Assembly (NCBI RefSeq): GCF_004137085.1
Contig: NZ_QYBC01000010.1
Coordinates: forward strand, 1 to 64,000
Reading direction: 5' to 3'
From: Lichenibacterium ramalinae
Lineage (GTDB): Bacteria > Pseudomonadota > Alphaproteobacteria > Rhizobiales > Beijerinckiaceae
Length of the DNA stretch: 64,000 nucleotides
Below, in pieces: positions 16,717 through 25,483 of this stretch. The position numbers were made by a program, and so were the translations under genes. The notes beneath the pieces are model-generated. The model worked only from the letters and a program-made list of their open reading frames with translations. It was not told the DNA's origin and made no database searches. Every line of letters begins with the position of its first letter. The stretch's first letter is position 1.

Positions 16717-18003
16717 TCACCGACCTCTGCCGCGGTTCCTGCGACTGAGCACGGCTCGACGCTTTCGCTTGCGCTTCTCGATCTCCTCCTCACGCTCGCG
16801 ACGGCGACGTTCGTCGTCCGCCCGTTCTTCTGGCTTGTCGAAAGGCTGACGGTCTGTGGCGGTCAACGCACCTACGGGCACCACCGTCCCAATCAATCGC
16901 GGAGCGACCGACCCGGCCGCCGTGGCACGCACCCGCGGCCTTGCGTCCCCGATGCTGGCCGCCCTTGCTGCGATCTCCTCGGGCGCGACCGTCGTGGGGT
17001 TTGCTGAAGTAGCGACTCCCCCGGCCGTTCCGTCGGTCGCGCCACCCGCCTTGGCAGGGCGCTCCGCAGCGCCGCCTTGGGTCTGCGTCTCCAAGCCGGT
17101 TGCGGGTCCAGCTGCGTCGCTGATGTTTCGCGAAGGCCTTATGCTCTCGACCAGCGCATCAAGCATGGCGATCCGCCGATCGACGTCGTCCGGCGCCGCA
17201 TTCCTGATCGCCTTGATCCATCCTGAGACCGCCGAGGACGCGGCCTGCGCCTCCGCAAGCGTCGGTGCCCGTCGGCCGGCCCGCGCCAGGGGGCTGGTCG
17301 TGGAGCCGGCGGAGACCGCGCCTCGACCGGCCGACGCAGCGCGGGCCAGGGCGTCGTTTCCCCGGCGCGCGCCGGCGCCCCTCGCCATCGACGGCACCTC
17401 GACGGCGACCTCCCGACTTGACTGGCGCTGCACCTCGTCGTGAGCGCCGCCCTCGCGCGCGGGCCCGACGGCCGCGTCGGCCCGCGCGAGGGCGATCCTC
17501 ATCGCCAGCGTCACCGTCGGGGGCGGTGCCCCGACGAGGGCCTTCCACTCGTTGACGGCCTTGCCGACCTGGTACCGCAGCGCCCGCCTGGCTTTCTCCG
17601 TCGAGGCCCTCGTCTCCCGGATCTCCTCCAGCGCTGCCGCTTGGAGGAGGCGCGCCGCCTCGGCCGCGGGGGCCTCCCCCTTGAGGACGGGGTCCTTCCT
17701 CCCGGCGGCGGCCTCGACGGCCTTGGGCGACGTCGCCGCGACGATCCGCTCGAGGGACGCCAGGGTCGCCCTCTCCATTACGTCGACGTGGAGAGCGGCG
17801 TGCCGCGCCTTCAGGATCCCCCTCCCGGCCTTCTGCAGGGAGGCTCTCCCGACCTGCGCGAGTGGCGAGGCCGCGACCTCGATGCCGCCAAGCCGCAGTG
17901 CGGCGGCGGCGATGGCCTGCGCCGACCGGTCGCCGCCGGATCCCGCAAGCGCCTCGGCGTGGCGGGCGCGCGCCCGCAGGCGGACCTCCGTCAGGGGATC
18001 CAT
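16717..18003 (-). CDS. Hypothetical Ala-rich protein with basic tail
   Basis: A 428-residue protein rich in alanine, arginine and glycine. The first 190 residues are predicted helical (AVEAAAGRKDPVLKGEAPAAEAARLLQAAALEEIRE pattern). A low-complexity Ser/Ala/Gly linker follows. The end is strongly charged: acidic/basic coiled-coil-like sequence, then a lysine/arginine tail ending RRNRGRGR, suggesting nucleic-acid binding. No family is recognised. It starts three bases after the stop of the 18007-18387 gene, so they form a two-gene operon. The reverse strand also stays open, but the start context and operon spacing support this strand. Confidence 0.5.
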   Translation of the reverse strand: MDPLTEVRLRARARHAEALAGSGGDRSAQAIAAAALRLGGIEVAASPLAQVGRASLQKAGRGILKARHAALHVDVMERATLASLERIVAATSPKAVEAAAGRKDPVLKGEAPAAEAARLLQAAALEEIRETRASTEKARRALRYQVGKAVNEWKALVGAPPPTVTLAMRIALARADAAVGPAREGGAHDEVQRQSSREVAVEVPSMARGAGARRGNDALARAASAGRGAVSAGSTTSPLARAGRRAPTLAEAQAASSAVSGWIKAIRNAAPDDVDRRIAMLDALVESIRPSRNISDAAGPATGLETQTQGGAAERPAKAGGATDGTAGGVATSANPTTVAPEEIAARAASIGDARPRVRATAAGSVAPRLIGTVVPVGALTATDRQPFDKPEERADDERRRREREEEIEKRKRKRRAVLSRRNRGRGR

Positions 18004-18006
18004 GGC

Positions 18007-18387
18007 TCAGCCCTCCGCGGCCGGCGAGGGCCTCCGGACGCGGGCGGCGGCGGAGGTGCCCGGGCCGGCGCCGGTCCCGCCGGCGTTGGTGCCCCGCGCT
18101 GCGCCTGCTGCCCCCTCGGTCTCCACGCCTTCCACTGCGGGGGCTGGACCTGCGGTTCCGGCTGCGTCCTCGACGGCGGCGGACACCGGGCCGCGGGGCG
18201 CGACGGGGTCGACCTCGCCGGAGGACGCGCATGTGAAGCCCGGCCTCCGGACTTGGTCGCGGCCTACGGGCGGAGCCTCCACGAAGGCCAGGCTCTCCCC
18301 CTGCGGCGAGTTTCCGGGTCCGCCCGCCGCCGATGCCACCATCGGTCCAGCTCCGTCGTCCGCCTTGGTCCACGTCGTTCCGCCCAT
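18007..18387 (-). CDS. Hypothetical Gly/Ala/Pro-rich small protein
   Basis: A 126-residue low-complexity protein. ATG 18387 is preceded by GGAGGG at eight bases, a strong site that supports translation. The sequence is rich in Gly, Ala, Pro and Thr with no clear globular core, and ends ARVRRPSPAAEG. No family is recognised. It forms an operon with the Ala-rich protein downstream. The upstream 280 bases hold no other gene. Confidence 0.45.
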   Translation of the reverse strand: MGGTTWTKADDGAGPMVASAAGGPGNSPQGESLAFVEAPPVGRDQVRRPGFTCASSGEVDPVAPRGPVSAAVEDAAGTAGPAPAVEGVETEGAAGAARGTNAGGTGAGPGTSAAARVRRPSPAAEG

Positions 18388-18667
18388 CGGTCCGCCCTCC
18401 GTTCACCGGGTGGTCGGAGCCACCCATGATGGACGGCGAGGCGGGCGCCGCTTTGTCGGACATCTCGCTAGGGCTGGCATGCCGGCGTCTTCGGCCGCGG
18501 CACCGGACGATGGGACCGACGCTGTCTCCCTCGGCGTCGGTCCTGGTCGCCTGCGAGTTGGCGCGATCGCTCACGGCCTGGCGATCGCCCGCCGTCGACC
18601 CGCAAGTGCCAGGGCCGACAGGACAGCCGTCGTCGCCTATGCTCGGCGGGCGCATGGCCCGAGCGAG

Positions 18668-18927
18668 GTGATCGTGGAGGTGATGTGTTTGGCGCCGGGC
18701 ACGCCGGCCACCGCGTCCTCGACGCGCCACGTGACCTGGCCTTGCAGTTCGGCCGGCGCGGCGCCGCTTTCGGTCACGGTGACGGACACCACCGGCACGT
18801 CGACGTTGGGCAGGCGCGTCACCGCGAAGGAGCGAAAGGAGGCGAGGCCGAGCACGAGCAGAACCATGAACAGGACCAGCGGCGCGAGTGGCCGGCGGAT
18901 GGCCCAGGCGGAGACGTTCAGGCGCAT
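18668..18927 (-). pseudogene. RND efflux permease, N-terminal fragment only
   Basis: From ATG 18927 the frame encodes the start of an HAE1/AcrB-type inner-membrane pump: MRLNVSAWAIRRPLAPLVLF, the first transmembrane helix, then VTRLPNVDVPVVSVTVTESGAAP and VEDAVAGVPGAKHITSTIT. Similarity stops abruptly near 18668, about 87 residues into a protein that is normally over 1000 residues. The rest is absent. It is a recombination scar, not a working gene. Confidence 0.85.
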
Positions 18928-18997
18928 GGACAAGCGACCGATCCGGAGCAAGAGGGGAGGACGGGAGTGAAACGCAAGGTGCGCGAGGCTCAGGGAG

Positions 18998-19073
18998 CCG
19001 TGGCCGGGTCGACCGAGGCTGGGACCGCACGCACGCTGTCGCCGTCGCGCAGGAACGAGCCGGCGCCCGCTGA
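18998..19073 (-). pseudogene. RND membrane-fusion protein, C-terminal fragment
   Basis: Directly upstream of the RND fragment, a minus-strand frame reads SAGAGSFLRDGDSVRAVPAS and stops near 18998. This matches the usual C-terminal end of HlyD/AcrA-type membrane-fusion proteins that precede RND permeases. It begins exactly where the PLD nuclease gene ends (stop at 19074-19076), and in the same frame. The defence genes therefore appear to have joined into a former efflux operon at this point. Assignment rests on a short stretch. Confidence 0.5.
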
Positions 19074-20903
19074 TCACTCGACGCCTGCGGGTCGCTGGTT
19101 CCGCCTCCTCCTGCGTCGGCGGCGCGGGCGTTCCCCGCCCGGCACATCACTTCCGAACAAGCCAGGGTAGCGTGCCGAGACCTCCCGTACGACGTGCTCG
19201 GCGATACCGGCGGAATGGACGTGCACGCCCACCTCGGCTTGCGGGGTGCGGTCGTCCGCGGTCGCCGACCCCCAGTTCAGGCTGGTCACGACGGCGTCGT
19301 TCTCGTCCCAGGCGAGGAACTTGCCATGCAGCGAGGGCACGGCGCGCATGAGCCTCACGCCCACTGTCCTTGCATCGTTCTCGGCGGCTCGCGCGTCCCT
19401 GTTCCTGACCGGTCCCGACGCCCTCGTGTAGATCAGCGTAGCCTCCACTCCGACGCGTCGGGCAGCAATCTCGGCCGGAAGCACCATCCCGGGTCGCGCG
19501 GTCGAGCCCAGACGGTGGGTGCCGACCAGGAATCGCCTTTGCGCCTGGCCGCTGGCCTCCCGCATGAGCGCTGCGTGTCTGTTGCCGAGCACCAAGCTGA
19601 CGCGGGCCGACCCTGCCTGCGTCCGGGGGCGGCGGCGGAGATCGGCCGCGAGGAGTGCCATCTCGCTCGCCACGGGGTCCGACAGACCCCGCTCCCCGGC
19701 CATGTCCTGCAGCACCTCGGCGACGTCGGCCACGATCCCCGGGGCGCGGAGGACGGCGGTCGCCTCGTTGGACTGGAACGGCGAGGAGAACCAGTTGCAG
19801 GACCCGACGGCGGCGATCCACGCACCCTGGTCGTCGTCCGCCAGGAGGATCTTGGCGTGCGACCCGGTCGACTTGGCGTGCACCTTGAAGCGCCCGCGCA
19901 TGTCGGGATCCTCCCGGACGGCCTTCGCGATCGAGACGGCAGCGGCCAGGTTGTGGTCGTCCGGCTCGTCCCCGACGTCGGCGCCCCAGAGCAGGTCGAA
20001 GCGCACGCCGCGGGTGCAGGCCGCCCTGACGTGCCCCGCGAGCGCGTCGAACCTGTCGCGGGACAGGAACGTGGAGTGGACGATCACGCGCGTCTGCGCC
20101 GCTGCGATGATGGCGACGAGGCGCTCCCGCTGTGCCGGACCGCCGATGACGAGGTCGCGGTGGTCGAAGTCGCAGGCGTGGCCGCCGTCGAGCCGTTTCG
20201 GGCTGGCCTCGACGCCCCGGTACGCGACGGCGACTTTTGCCGCGCCGCACCCCGGACGCGCGGCGACCTCCGCCACGACGTCGCGGAAGGCGGCGCCCGC
20301 CGTCTCGGGGACGTTGCGGGGCACGCCGTCGACGACGCGGATGGGGACGTACACCTCCCGCACGTCGGCCGTGAGCGCGTCGACGTAGGCGAGGCGCTCC
20401 TCGAACCCCCGTGCCGTGATCGAGGCCAGCCTGGCGAAGTTCGCCTCATGCGTCATGGACGGCGCCCCGTTCTCGACGAGCACCTCCCTGAGATCGGGGT
20501 CGGCGTCGTTCCGCAGGCGCTCCAGCGGCGAGGCCCTCACGCGCGCGCCGTGGAAGATCTCGCCCGTCGCCCTGTCGACGACGAAGCCGACCCATCGCCT
20601 CTCGCTCCTCGGGAAGAACGGCAGGAGCAGCCCCCCTTCCACGATCTCGCGGCCGTACGGGCTGGCCCGGAACCGGGGTCCGCCGTCGCCGAGTTCGAGT
20701 TCGACGAGGCGGAAGCGCATCAGGCGGGCGATCGCCGCGACCACGACCTGGCGCGGCAGGCGAGCCTCCTCCGCGAACCCACCGATGGTGTTCGGACGTC
20801 TCGCGCTCGCCCAGAGCGTGATCTCCTCGATGACGCTCCACGCCCTCCCCGTGTCGATTCGGACCGCGCAGGAGACCTGGTAGGCTGGGATGGCGATCAG
20901 CAC
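19074..20903 (-). CDS. PLD-family nuclease, Mokosh MkoB-like
   Basis: A 609-residue protein with two phospholipase D catalytic motifs. The first is SHAKILLADD followed by GSCNWFSSPF; the second is LHGKFLAWDE followed by TSLNWGS. Two HKD motifs in one chain make a complete active site. The N-terminal part (residues about 1-150) contains a winged-helix-like segment (PNTIGGFAEEARLPRQVVVAAIARLMRFRLVELE). The GTG start at 20903 overlaps the stop of the kinase-helicase gene, so the proteins are coupled. A kinase-bearing COG1112-type helicase next to a PLD nuclease is the composition reported for Mokosh type I anti-phage systems. The last residues are a poly-Arg stretch next to a recombination junction, so the native C-terminus may be altered. 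Confidence 0.85.
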   Translation of the reverse strand: MLIAIPAYQVSCAVRIDTGRAWSVIEEITLWASARRPNTIGGFAEEARLPRQVVVAAIARLMRFRLVELELGDGGPRFRASPYGREIVEGGLLLPFFPRSERRWVGFVVDRATGEIFHGARVRASPLERLRNDADPDLREVLVENGAPSMTHEANFARLASITARGFEERLAYVDALTADVREVYVPIRVVDGVPRNVPETAGAAFRDVVAEVAARPGCGAAKVAVAYRGVEASPKRLDGGHACDFDHRDLVIGGPAQRERLVAIIAAAQTRVIVHSTFLSRDRFDALAGHVRAACTRGVRFDLLWGADVGDEPDDHNLAAAVSIAKAVREDPDMRGRFKVHAKSTGSHAKILLADDDQGAWIAAVGSCNWFSSPFQSNEATAVLRAPGIVADVAEVLQDMAGERGLSDPVASEMALLAADLRRRPRTQAGSARVSLVLGNRHAALMREASGQAQRRFLVGTHRLGSTARPGMVLPAEIAARRVGVEATLIYTRASGPVRNRDARAAENDARTVGVRLMRAVPSLHGKFLAWDENDAVVTSLNWGSATADDRTPQAEVGVHVHSAGIAEHVVREVSARYPGLFGSDVPGGERPRRRRRRRRNQRPAGVE

Positions 20904-23900
20904 GTGGGGCCTCTCTCCTGCAGCGTCTCGGGTCCGACGATCGTGGCCTTGGGCGTTCCGTCGGACCGTCGTCGCTTCATCAAGTCTTTGATGGTCGCGT
21001 CGACCCTGGTCAGGAAGGTCAGGTCGCCTGCGGCACCGTCGGGCGCGACGCCCCTCACGGCCTCGCGCAGGAACCCGAGGCTGCCGACGACGACGAGCTT
21101 CCACTTCGCCCGGCTCAGGGCGACGTTCATCCTGCGCTCGTCGCGCAGGAAGCCGAGCGCCGACGCGCCCGTGCCGGGGTTGTTCCTGACGAGCGAGAGG
21201 ATGACGAGGTCGGCCTCGCTCCCTTGGAAGCCGTCGACGGTGCTGACCCAACCACCGCTCGCCTTTCGCTCGAACCCCGCGAGTCCGGGGAGGCGCCCGT
21301 TCGCGACCTCGGCGTCGATCCGCTCGCTCAGCTTGTCGACCTGGGCGTTGTAGAAGGATAGGACGACGAGCGTCGGGGGCTTCTCGGACCCCGGCCGGGC
21401 GCGGATCCGGCGCAGGACGTCGATCACGGAGTCGACTTCGCCCGGGTTGTGGAAGCGGGGTCTGTCGCGCTCGGCCGGTTTCGGGGATCCCGTCCGGCTC
21501 AGGTGCTCGAACTCCACCACGACGATGGGCGACTTCGGGAGTGGTGCCAGCACCTCGAACGGCGGCGATTCGGCCTCGCTCGCCTCGATGCGCTTCGGTT
21601 CCGTCTCCAGCTTGCCGTCGTAGAACGCCTTCGAAACGACCTCGCCGATGGCGGGGTCCATGCGACGCAGGGTCAGCTCGGACGAGATCCGCCGGTGCGC
21701 TGGGTTGCCTTGCGCCCGGCGCTCGTCCTCGACGACGAATGTGCGGAACGGCTCGAGGAGGCGCAGCGCCATGTTCCCGACCTGTCGCAGCTTCACCGGA
21801 TCCTGCGCCAGCGACTGCATCTCCTCTACCTCGCCGTCCCTGACGAGTTGTCCGAGGTGCTGTCCGGCGAGGCCGACGGCCTGGGTGAGCACGTCGTGGT
21901 CGAGGAGGATCGCGCGCAAACGCTCCGCGTCGAACGGCGGGAGCTGATGGTGGTCGCCGATCATCAACCGGCGTCCCGACAACATCAGCGGGGCCACGAG
22001 CTCCGGTCCGGTCGCCTTGGCGGCCTCCTCCACGATGACCCAGTCAAACTGTTCTCGCGCTTCCACGAGACGCGCGAGGTCGGGCGAGTTGGCCGTCGAG
22101 ATCACGACGTTCGCGGCGTCCAGCACGAGGCTGGACAGCGCGTTCAAGGCGGCTCCGTCCTCCTTGGCGAGGTCGGCACCCGCCGGCCCACGCCCGGCCG
22201 CTAGCCCCGACAGCCCGGCGACCCGGTCCTGCAGGGGGCCGGGAGCGTCGGCCATCAACGGGCTGGTCGCCAAGGCCTCGAGGAGTTCAGAACCCGTCCG
22301 CCGCACGTCCTCGGCGCTTTCGGGCCTGTCCAGGGCCGTCGACCGCACCACGATGAGGTTGGGGAACCCCTCGCCCTTGAGCGCGTCCAGCAGCTCGCGC
22401 TGCAGGTGGTCAAGGGCGTCGTGACCCTGGGCGGTCACCAGCAGGCGGCTAGAACGCTCGGCCTCGAACCGCCGGCGCACGACCTCGGTCACCAGGAAGG
22501 TCTTGCCGACGCCGGGTGGCCCGACGACCGAGTAGGACGGGAGGGTCGCCGACAGCCCGGTCAGCGCCGCCTGCTTCGACTGGTCCAGCTCCCCGTAGCG
22601 CTCGTCGCCCTCGCCGCCCGGGGGCGCGTCCCTGCTCGAGCGTCGCGCGCGCCATGGGTCGTCCAGCATGCCGGCGAGGTCGACGCGGGCGTCCAGGTCC
22701 CTTATCACCTTGAGACGCCGTCGGATCTGCCCCTCGGTGCCCGCATCCCTCTCGAGCCTCAGGAACCACCTGCCGCCAGCGTCGACGGGGTCGTCGACCT
22801 CGAACCAGTAGGCGCGCCGGCCCTCGTGCCGGTCGACCTTGTGGAGGGACACGGGGATGTCGTCCTTGCGCCTGGCGCCGAGGGCGTTGGATCTCGACAG
22901 ACACCAACGACCCACGAGGTCGCGCTGATCGTCCTCGAACAGGCGCCGGAGGGTTCTCGCGGTGTCGGCCAGGCCGATCCGCCTGGCGAAACCGTCCCGG
23001 TCGTTGTCCGGCAGGGCGCGGAGGACCAGGAACCGTCGACCGCCGGCGACCTCGATGTCCAGGATCTCGACAGGATAGGTCTCGAAGGCCCGGACTAGGG
23101 CCTCGACTATTTGCACAAGCGCCAGCGAACGCCGGACGAGCGTCGTCCTGTCATCGCTCGCGGGCGCGCTTTCGGTGTGGGCAAAGCCGCTCCAGTCGAG
23201 GGCGTCGGGCCCAAGCCGGGCGCGCGCGTCGGCTGCCGCCTTGGCCGACGGCGCGACCTCCACGGGATGGCCCAGGACCCGCTCCTCGCCGCTGACGTTG
23301 GAATCGTCACCCCGCCTCCTCGCGGTGCGGCAGATGGCGACGTCCCACTCGGGGGCGCCGTCGCCGAGGAGTAGCGGGGCCAGAGTGTAGGACATCTCCG
23401 TCGTGACGAGGCGCAGCCGGCCGCTCGACGGCTCGAACCCGCGCGGGACGACGAGGCGGGCTCCGCCGTCGAGGTCTGCCCGAACCCATTCCAACTGGTC
23501 CCGGTACTCGTCGACCGCGATCCGGCCCTCGGTGGCATCGAACACCGCCTCGTCCAAGCCGGAGTTGTTCGAGAAGCAGAGCAGGAACGTTCCGGCGCGC
23601 GCTTCCGAGCCCTTTCCGACACCGAGGATGATCTCGTCCACGGAACGGGTCAGCGACGCCGCGTCGAGGTCGTCGCTCCGCCTCGGGCGAGCCAGTGTCC
23701 TCACGAAGGTCGCCTCCGCGACGCTCAGGTGGCAGGCCGTGTCCTGACCGGCCTTGGGCCTTGTCTGCCCGGTGGGCGACACCTCGTGGCCGAGACACTC
23801 GGCCACGAGGCTCGCGAGGGCACGCCAGTCGCCTTCGAAGGAATACCGGTCGTCCCTCGCCGGCCCGCCGGGGCCGACGTCGTCACCGAGGCGGAGGCTC

Positions 23901-24508
23901 CACTCGAACGCGGCCAGCTTGAAGTCGGGCTCATCGGAACCCTCCGTCATCACCGAGTCCGCAGACACGCGGCCGTGGACCAGGCCTTGGGCGTGCACGA
24001 TGCCCAGCGCCTGGACCAGACGTCTCACGTTCCTCCAAAGGATGCCCCTCGGCCGCACCGCGTGGAGGTTCCTCAGCCAGTGCTGGGGGTTGACGCGCAG
24101 CCTCCGCTCGGAGAGCGCCTGTCCGGCGTGTTCGACAAGGACGCCGAACTCCTCGTCGTCCTCGACAGCCTCCAAGACTTCTGCAATGACCTCGCCGGCG
24201 CCGCCGCACGCGGCCACGCGTTGGACCTGCCGGACCTCGCGAACCCAGAGCTGCCGCAACTCCTCGTCCACCGGGGTGCCGGTCTTGCGCCACAGCTTGA
24301 GGCTTCGCTCGCGACCGCAGGTTCTGTCCACGACCTCGTGCCGCACGGCGTGCATAGGCTCGCCTCTGACCGGGGCCGATCCGAGGAACTCGAACCTTTC
24401 CTCCAGGGACGGGAGGGACTTCTTCCCGGTTTGACCCTTCGCCATGGCCCGTCCGAACGGTTGGTCTCGACGCTGCCCTGAACGGCATCGGGTGCCGTCG
24501 CGCGTCAT
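20897..24508 (-). CDS. Kinase-like domain plus Upf1-type SF1 helicase, Mokosh MkoA-like
   Basis: A 1203-residue two-part protein. Residues about 60-290 resemble a Ser/Thr kinase (GLVHGRVSADSVM in place of the HRD loop, FKLAAFEWS near the DFG position), but key catalytic Asp residues look altered, so it may be a pseudokinase. From about residue 640 it is an SF1B/COG1112 helicase: GPPGVGKT (about 660), VIVEEAAKA (about 823), GDHHQLPPF, STVDGFQGSEADLVILS and RRMNVALSRAKWKLVVVG (about 1125). ATG 24508 has AAGGAC upstream; ATG 24445 (MAKGQTGKKS) is an alternative. It is followed, with overlap, by the PLD nuclease. The pair probably senses and degrades phage nucleic acid. Confidence 0.85.
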   Translation of the reverse strand: MTRDGTRCRSGQRRDQPFGRAMAKGQTGKKSLPSLEERFEFLGSAPVRGEPMHAVRHEVVDRTCGRERSLKLWRKTGTPVDEELRQLWVREVRQVQRVAACGGAGEVIAEVLEAVEDDEEFGVLVEHAGQALSERRLRVNPQHWLRNLHAVRPRGILWRNVRRLVQALGIVHAQGLVHGRVSADSVMTEGSDEPDFKLAAFEWSLRLGDDVGPGGPARDDRYSFEGDWRALASLVAECLGHEVSPTGQTRPKAGQDTACHLSVAEATFVRTLARPRRSDDLDAASLTRSVDEIILGVGKGSEARAGTFLLCFSNNSGLDEAVFDATEGRIAVDEYRDQLEWVRADLDGGARLVVPRGFEPSSGRLRLVTTEMSYTLAPLLLGDGAPEWDVAICRTARRRGDDSNVSGEERVLGHPVEVAPSAKAAADARARLGPDALDWSGFAHTESAPASDDRTTLVRRSLALVQIVEALVRAFETYPVEILDIEVAGGRRFLVLRALPDNDRDGFARRIGLADTARTLRRLFEDDQRDLVGRWCLSRSNALGARRKDDIPVSLHKVDRHEGRRAYWFEVDDPVDAGGRWFLRLERDAGTEGQIRRRLKVIRDLDARVDLAGMLDDPWRARRSSRDAPPGGEGDERYGELDQSKQAALTGLSATLPSYSVVGPPGVGKTFLVTEVVRRRFEAERSSRLLVTAQGHDALDHLQRELLDALKGEGFPNLIVVRSTALDRPESAEDVRRTGSELLEALATSPLMADAPGPLQDRVAGLSGLAAGRGPAGADLAKEDGAALNALSSLVLDAANVVISTANSPDLARLVEAREQFDWVIVEEAAKATGPELVAPLMLSGRRLMIGDHHQLPPFDAERLRAILLDHDVLTQAVGLAGQHLGQLVRDGEVEEMQSLAQDPVKLRQVGNMALRLLEPFRTFVVEDERRAQGNPAHRRISSELTLRRMDPAIGEVVSKAFYDGKLETEPKRIEASEAESPPFEVLAPLPKSPIVVVEFEHLSRTGSPKPAERDRPRFHNPGEVDSVIDVLRRIRARPGSEKPPTLVVLSFYNAQVDKLSERIDAEVANGRLPGLAGFERKASGGWVSTVDGFQGSEADLVILSLVRNNPGTGASALGFLRDERRMNVALSRAKWKLVVVGSLGFLREAVRGVAPDGAAGDLTFLTRVDATIKDLMKRRRSDGTPKATIVGPETLQERGPTC

Positions 24509-24758
24509 CCCGTCCTTCTACCGGTCGGCAACCGGAATGTCGTCGTCCCAGTTGCCCGGCGTCGGAACCGGGGATGTCATCCGGCTCGACGCTGACGAGC
24601 GTCTAGCCAGCCAAGCATACACCCTTCGCCACGAGCGCGGCCGCGTCCTGGCGTCACGCCAGGACGCGAGGGTCAGCGCGGAGGACGACGGCTTGTCGGC
24701 ATACCGCCGCCTCCGCGCTCACCCCGACCAACCTGCCGGAAGTGCCAGGCTGCATCCA

Positions 24759-25240
24759 TCAGGTTTCACGAAGCCAAAAGGCCTTGGCTTCGTCGAGGAT
24801 GTCGCGCGACGCGATAGCCTCCGCGTGGGTCTTCACCCCACGGAACGGCTTGACCCCGGCGCCCGACATGCCCCCACTGGGGAACCTGTGACTTCCCTCA
24901 GCGGCGCCGCGGACTCGCTCTCGCGGAACTCGGAAGGTCGTCGCGAGCGCTTCCCCCATCGCTGGCCCGAGCGGGGCGCAACCGTTCCCTCAAGCAGCCA
25001 AGACATGACTTTGTCCGGCACGTTCCCGTCCGGCGCGACCTGGACGACCGTCCTGCCGTCGACCCGGAGGAGGTCGGACAAGGTCGTCTCGGCGTGCCGT
25101 GAGCGGGTGCCGACGGCCTTATCGACCCGGTCCGACACGAGCGCGTCGCGGCGAGGGGCTGGGAGAGCCTCGCCCTCGAACTCCTCGACCAGGTAGCCCA
25201 GGGACGCCAAACCGCGAGCACGTCGCCGTAGAGCCGCTCC
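24759..25240 (-). pseudogene. Unrecognised, probably frameshifted gene
   Basis: Minus-strand pieces in different frames look like one former protein: MERLYGDVLA at 25240, then LGYLVEEFEGEALPAPRRDALVSDRVDKAVG and RVDGRTVVQVAPDGNVPDKVMSWLLEG (frame ending at 24833), and finally GVKPFRGVKTHAEAIASRDILDEAKAFWL (stop at 24759). The composition is protein-like, but I recognise no family. The flanking stretches 24509-24758 and 25241-25483 show no gene. It lies between the kinase-helicase/PLD pair and the SIR2 gene. Confidence 0.4.
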
Positions 25241-25483
25241 ATTGCGCAGGGACTAGAGAACGAGCATGGGACAGGCGACGCGTCGCCCCGAGGCCCGGTC
25301 TTGTCGTCGAGACGCTGCTCGATGACGAGGCCGGCCCAACCCTCGGCGGGCATGCGGCGGCGTCCGAGGTGAGTTCACCGGGTCTCGACGTTTCGGACGC
25401 GTATGGCGGGTGGCCGCCAGCCTGCGCCCTTCATCCAGTCGCCGCGGCGGATCGCTCGGCAAGGGGCGGGGAGGATCGAGCCG

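Noticed and set aside
17159-19150. A 663-codon minus-strand frame through the 16717-18387 genes and the RND scar
   Set aside because: Its composition is that of a shadow frame, and it overlaps two better supported frames with good ribosome sites plus an RND fragment.
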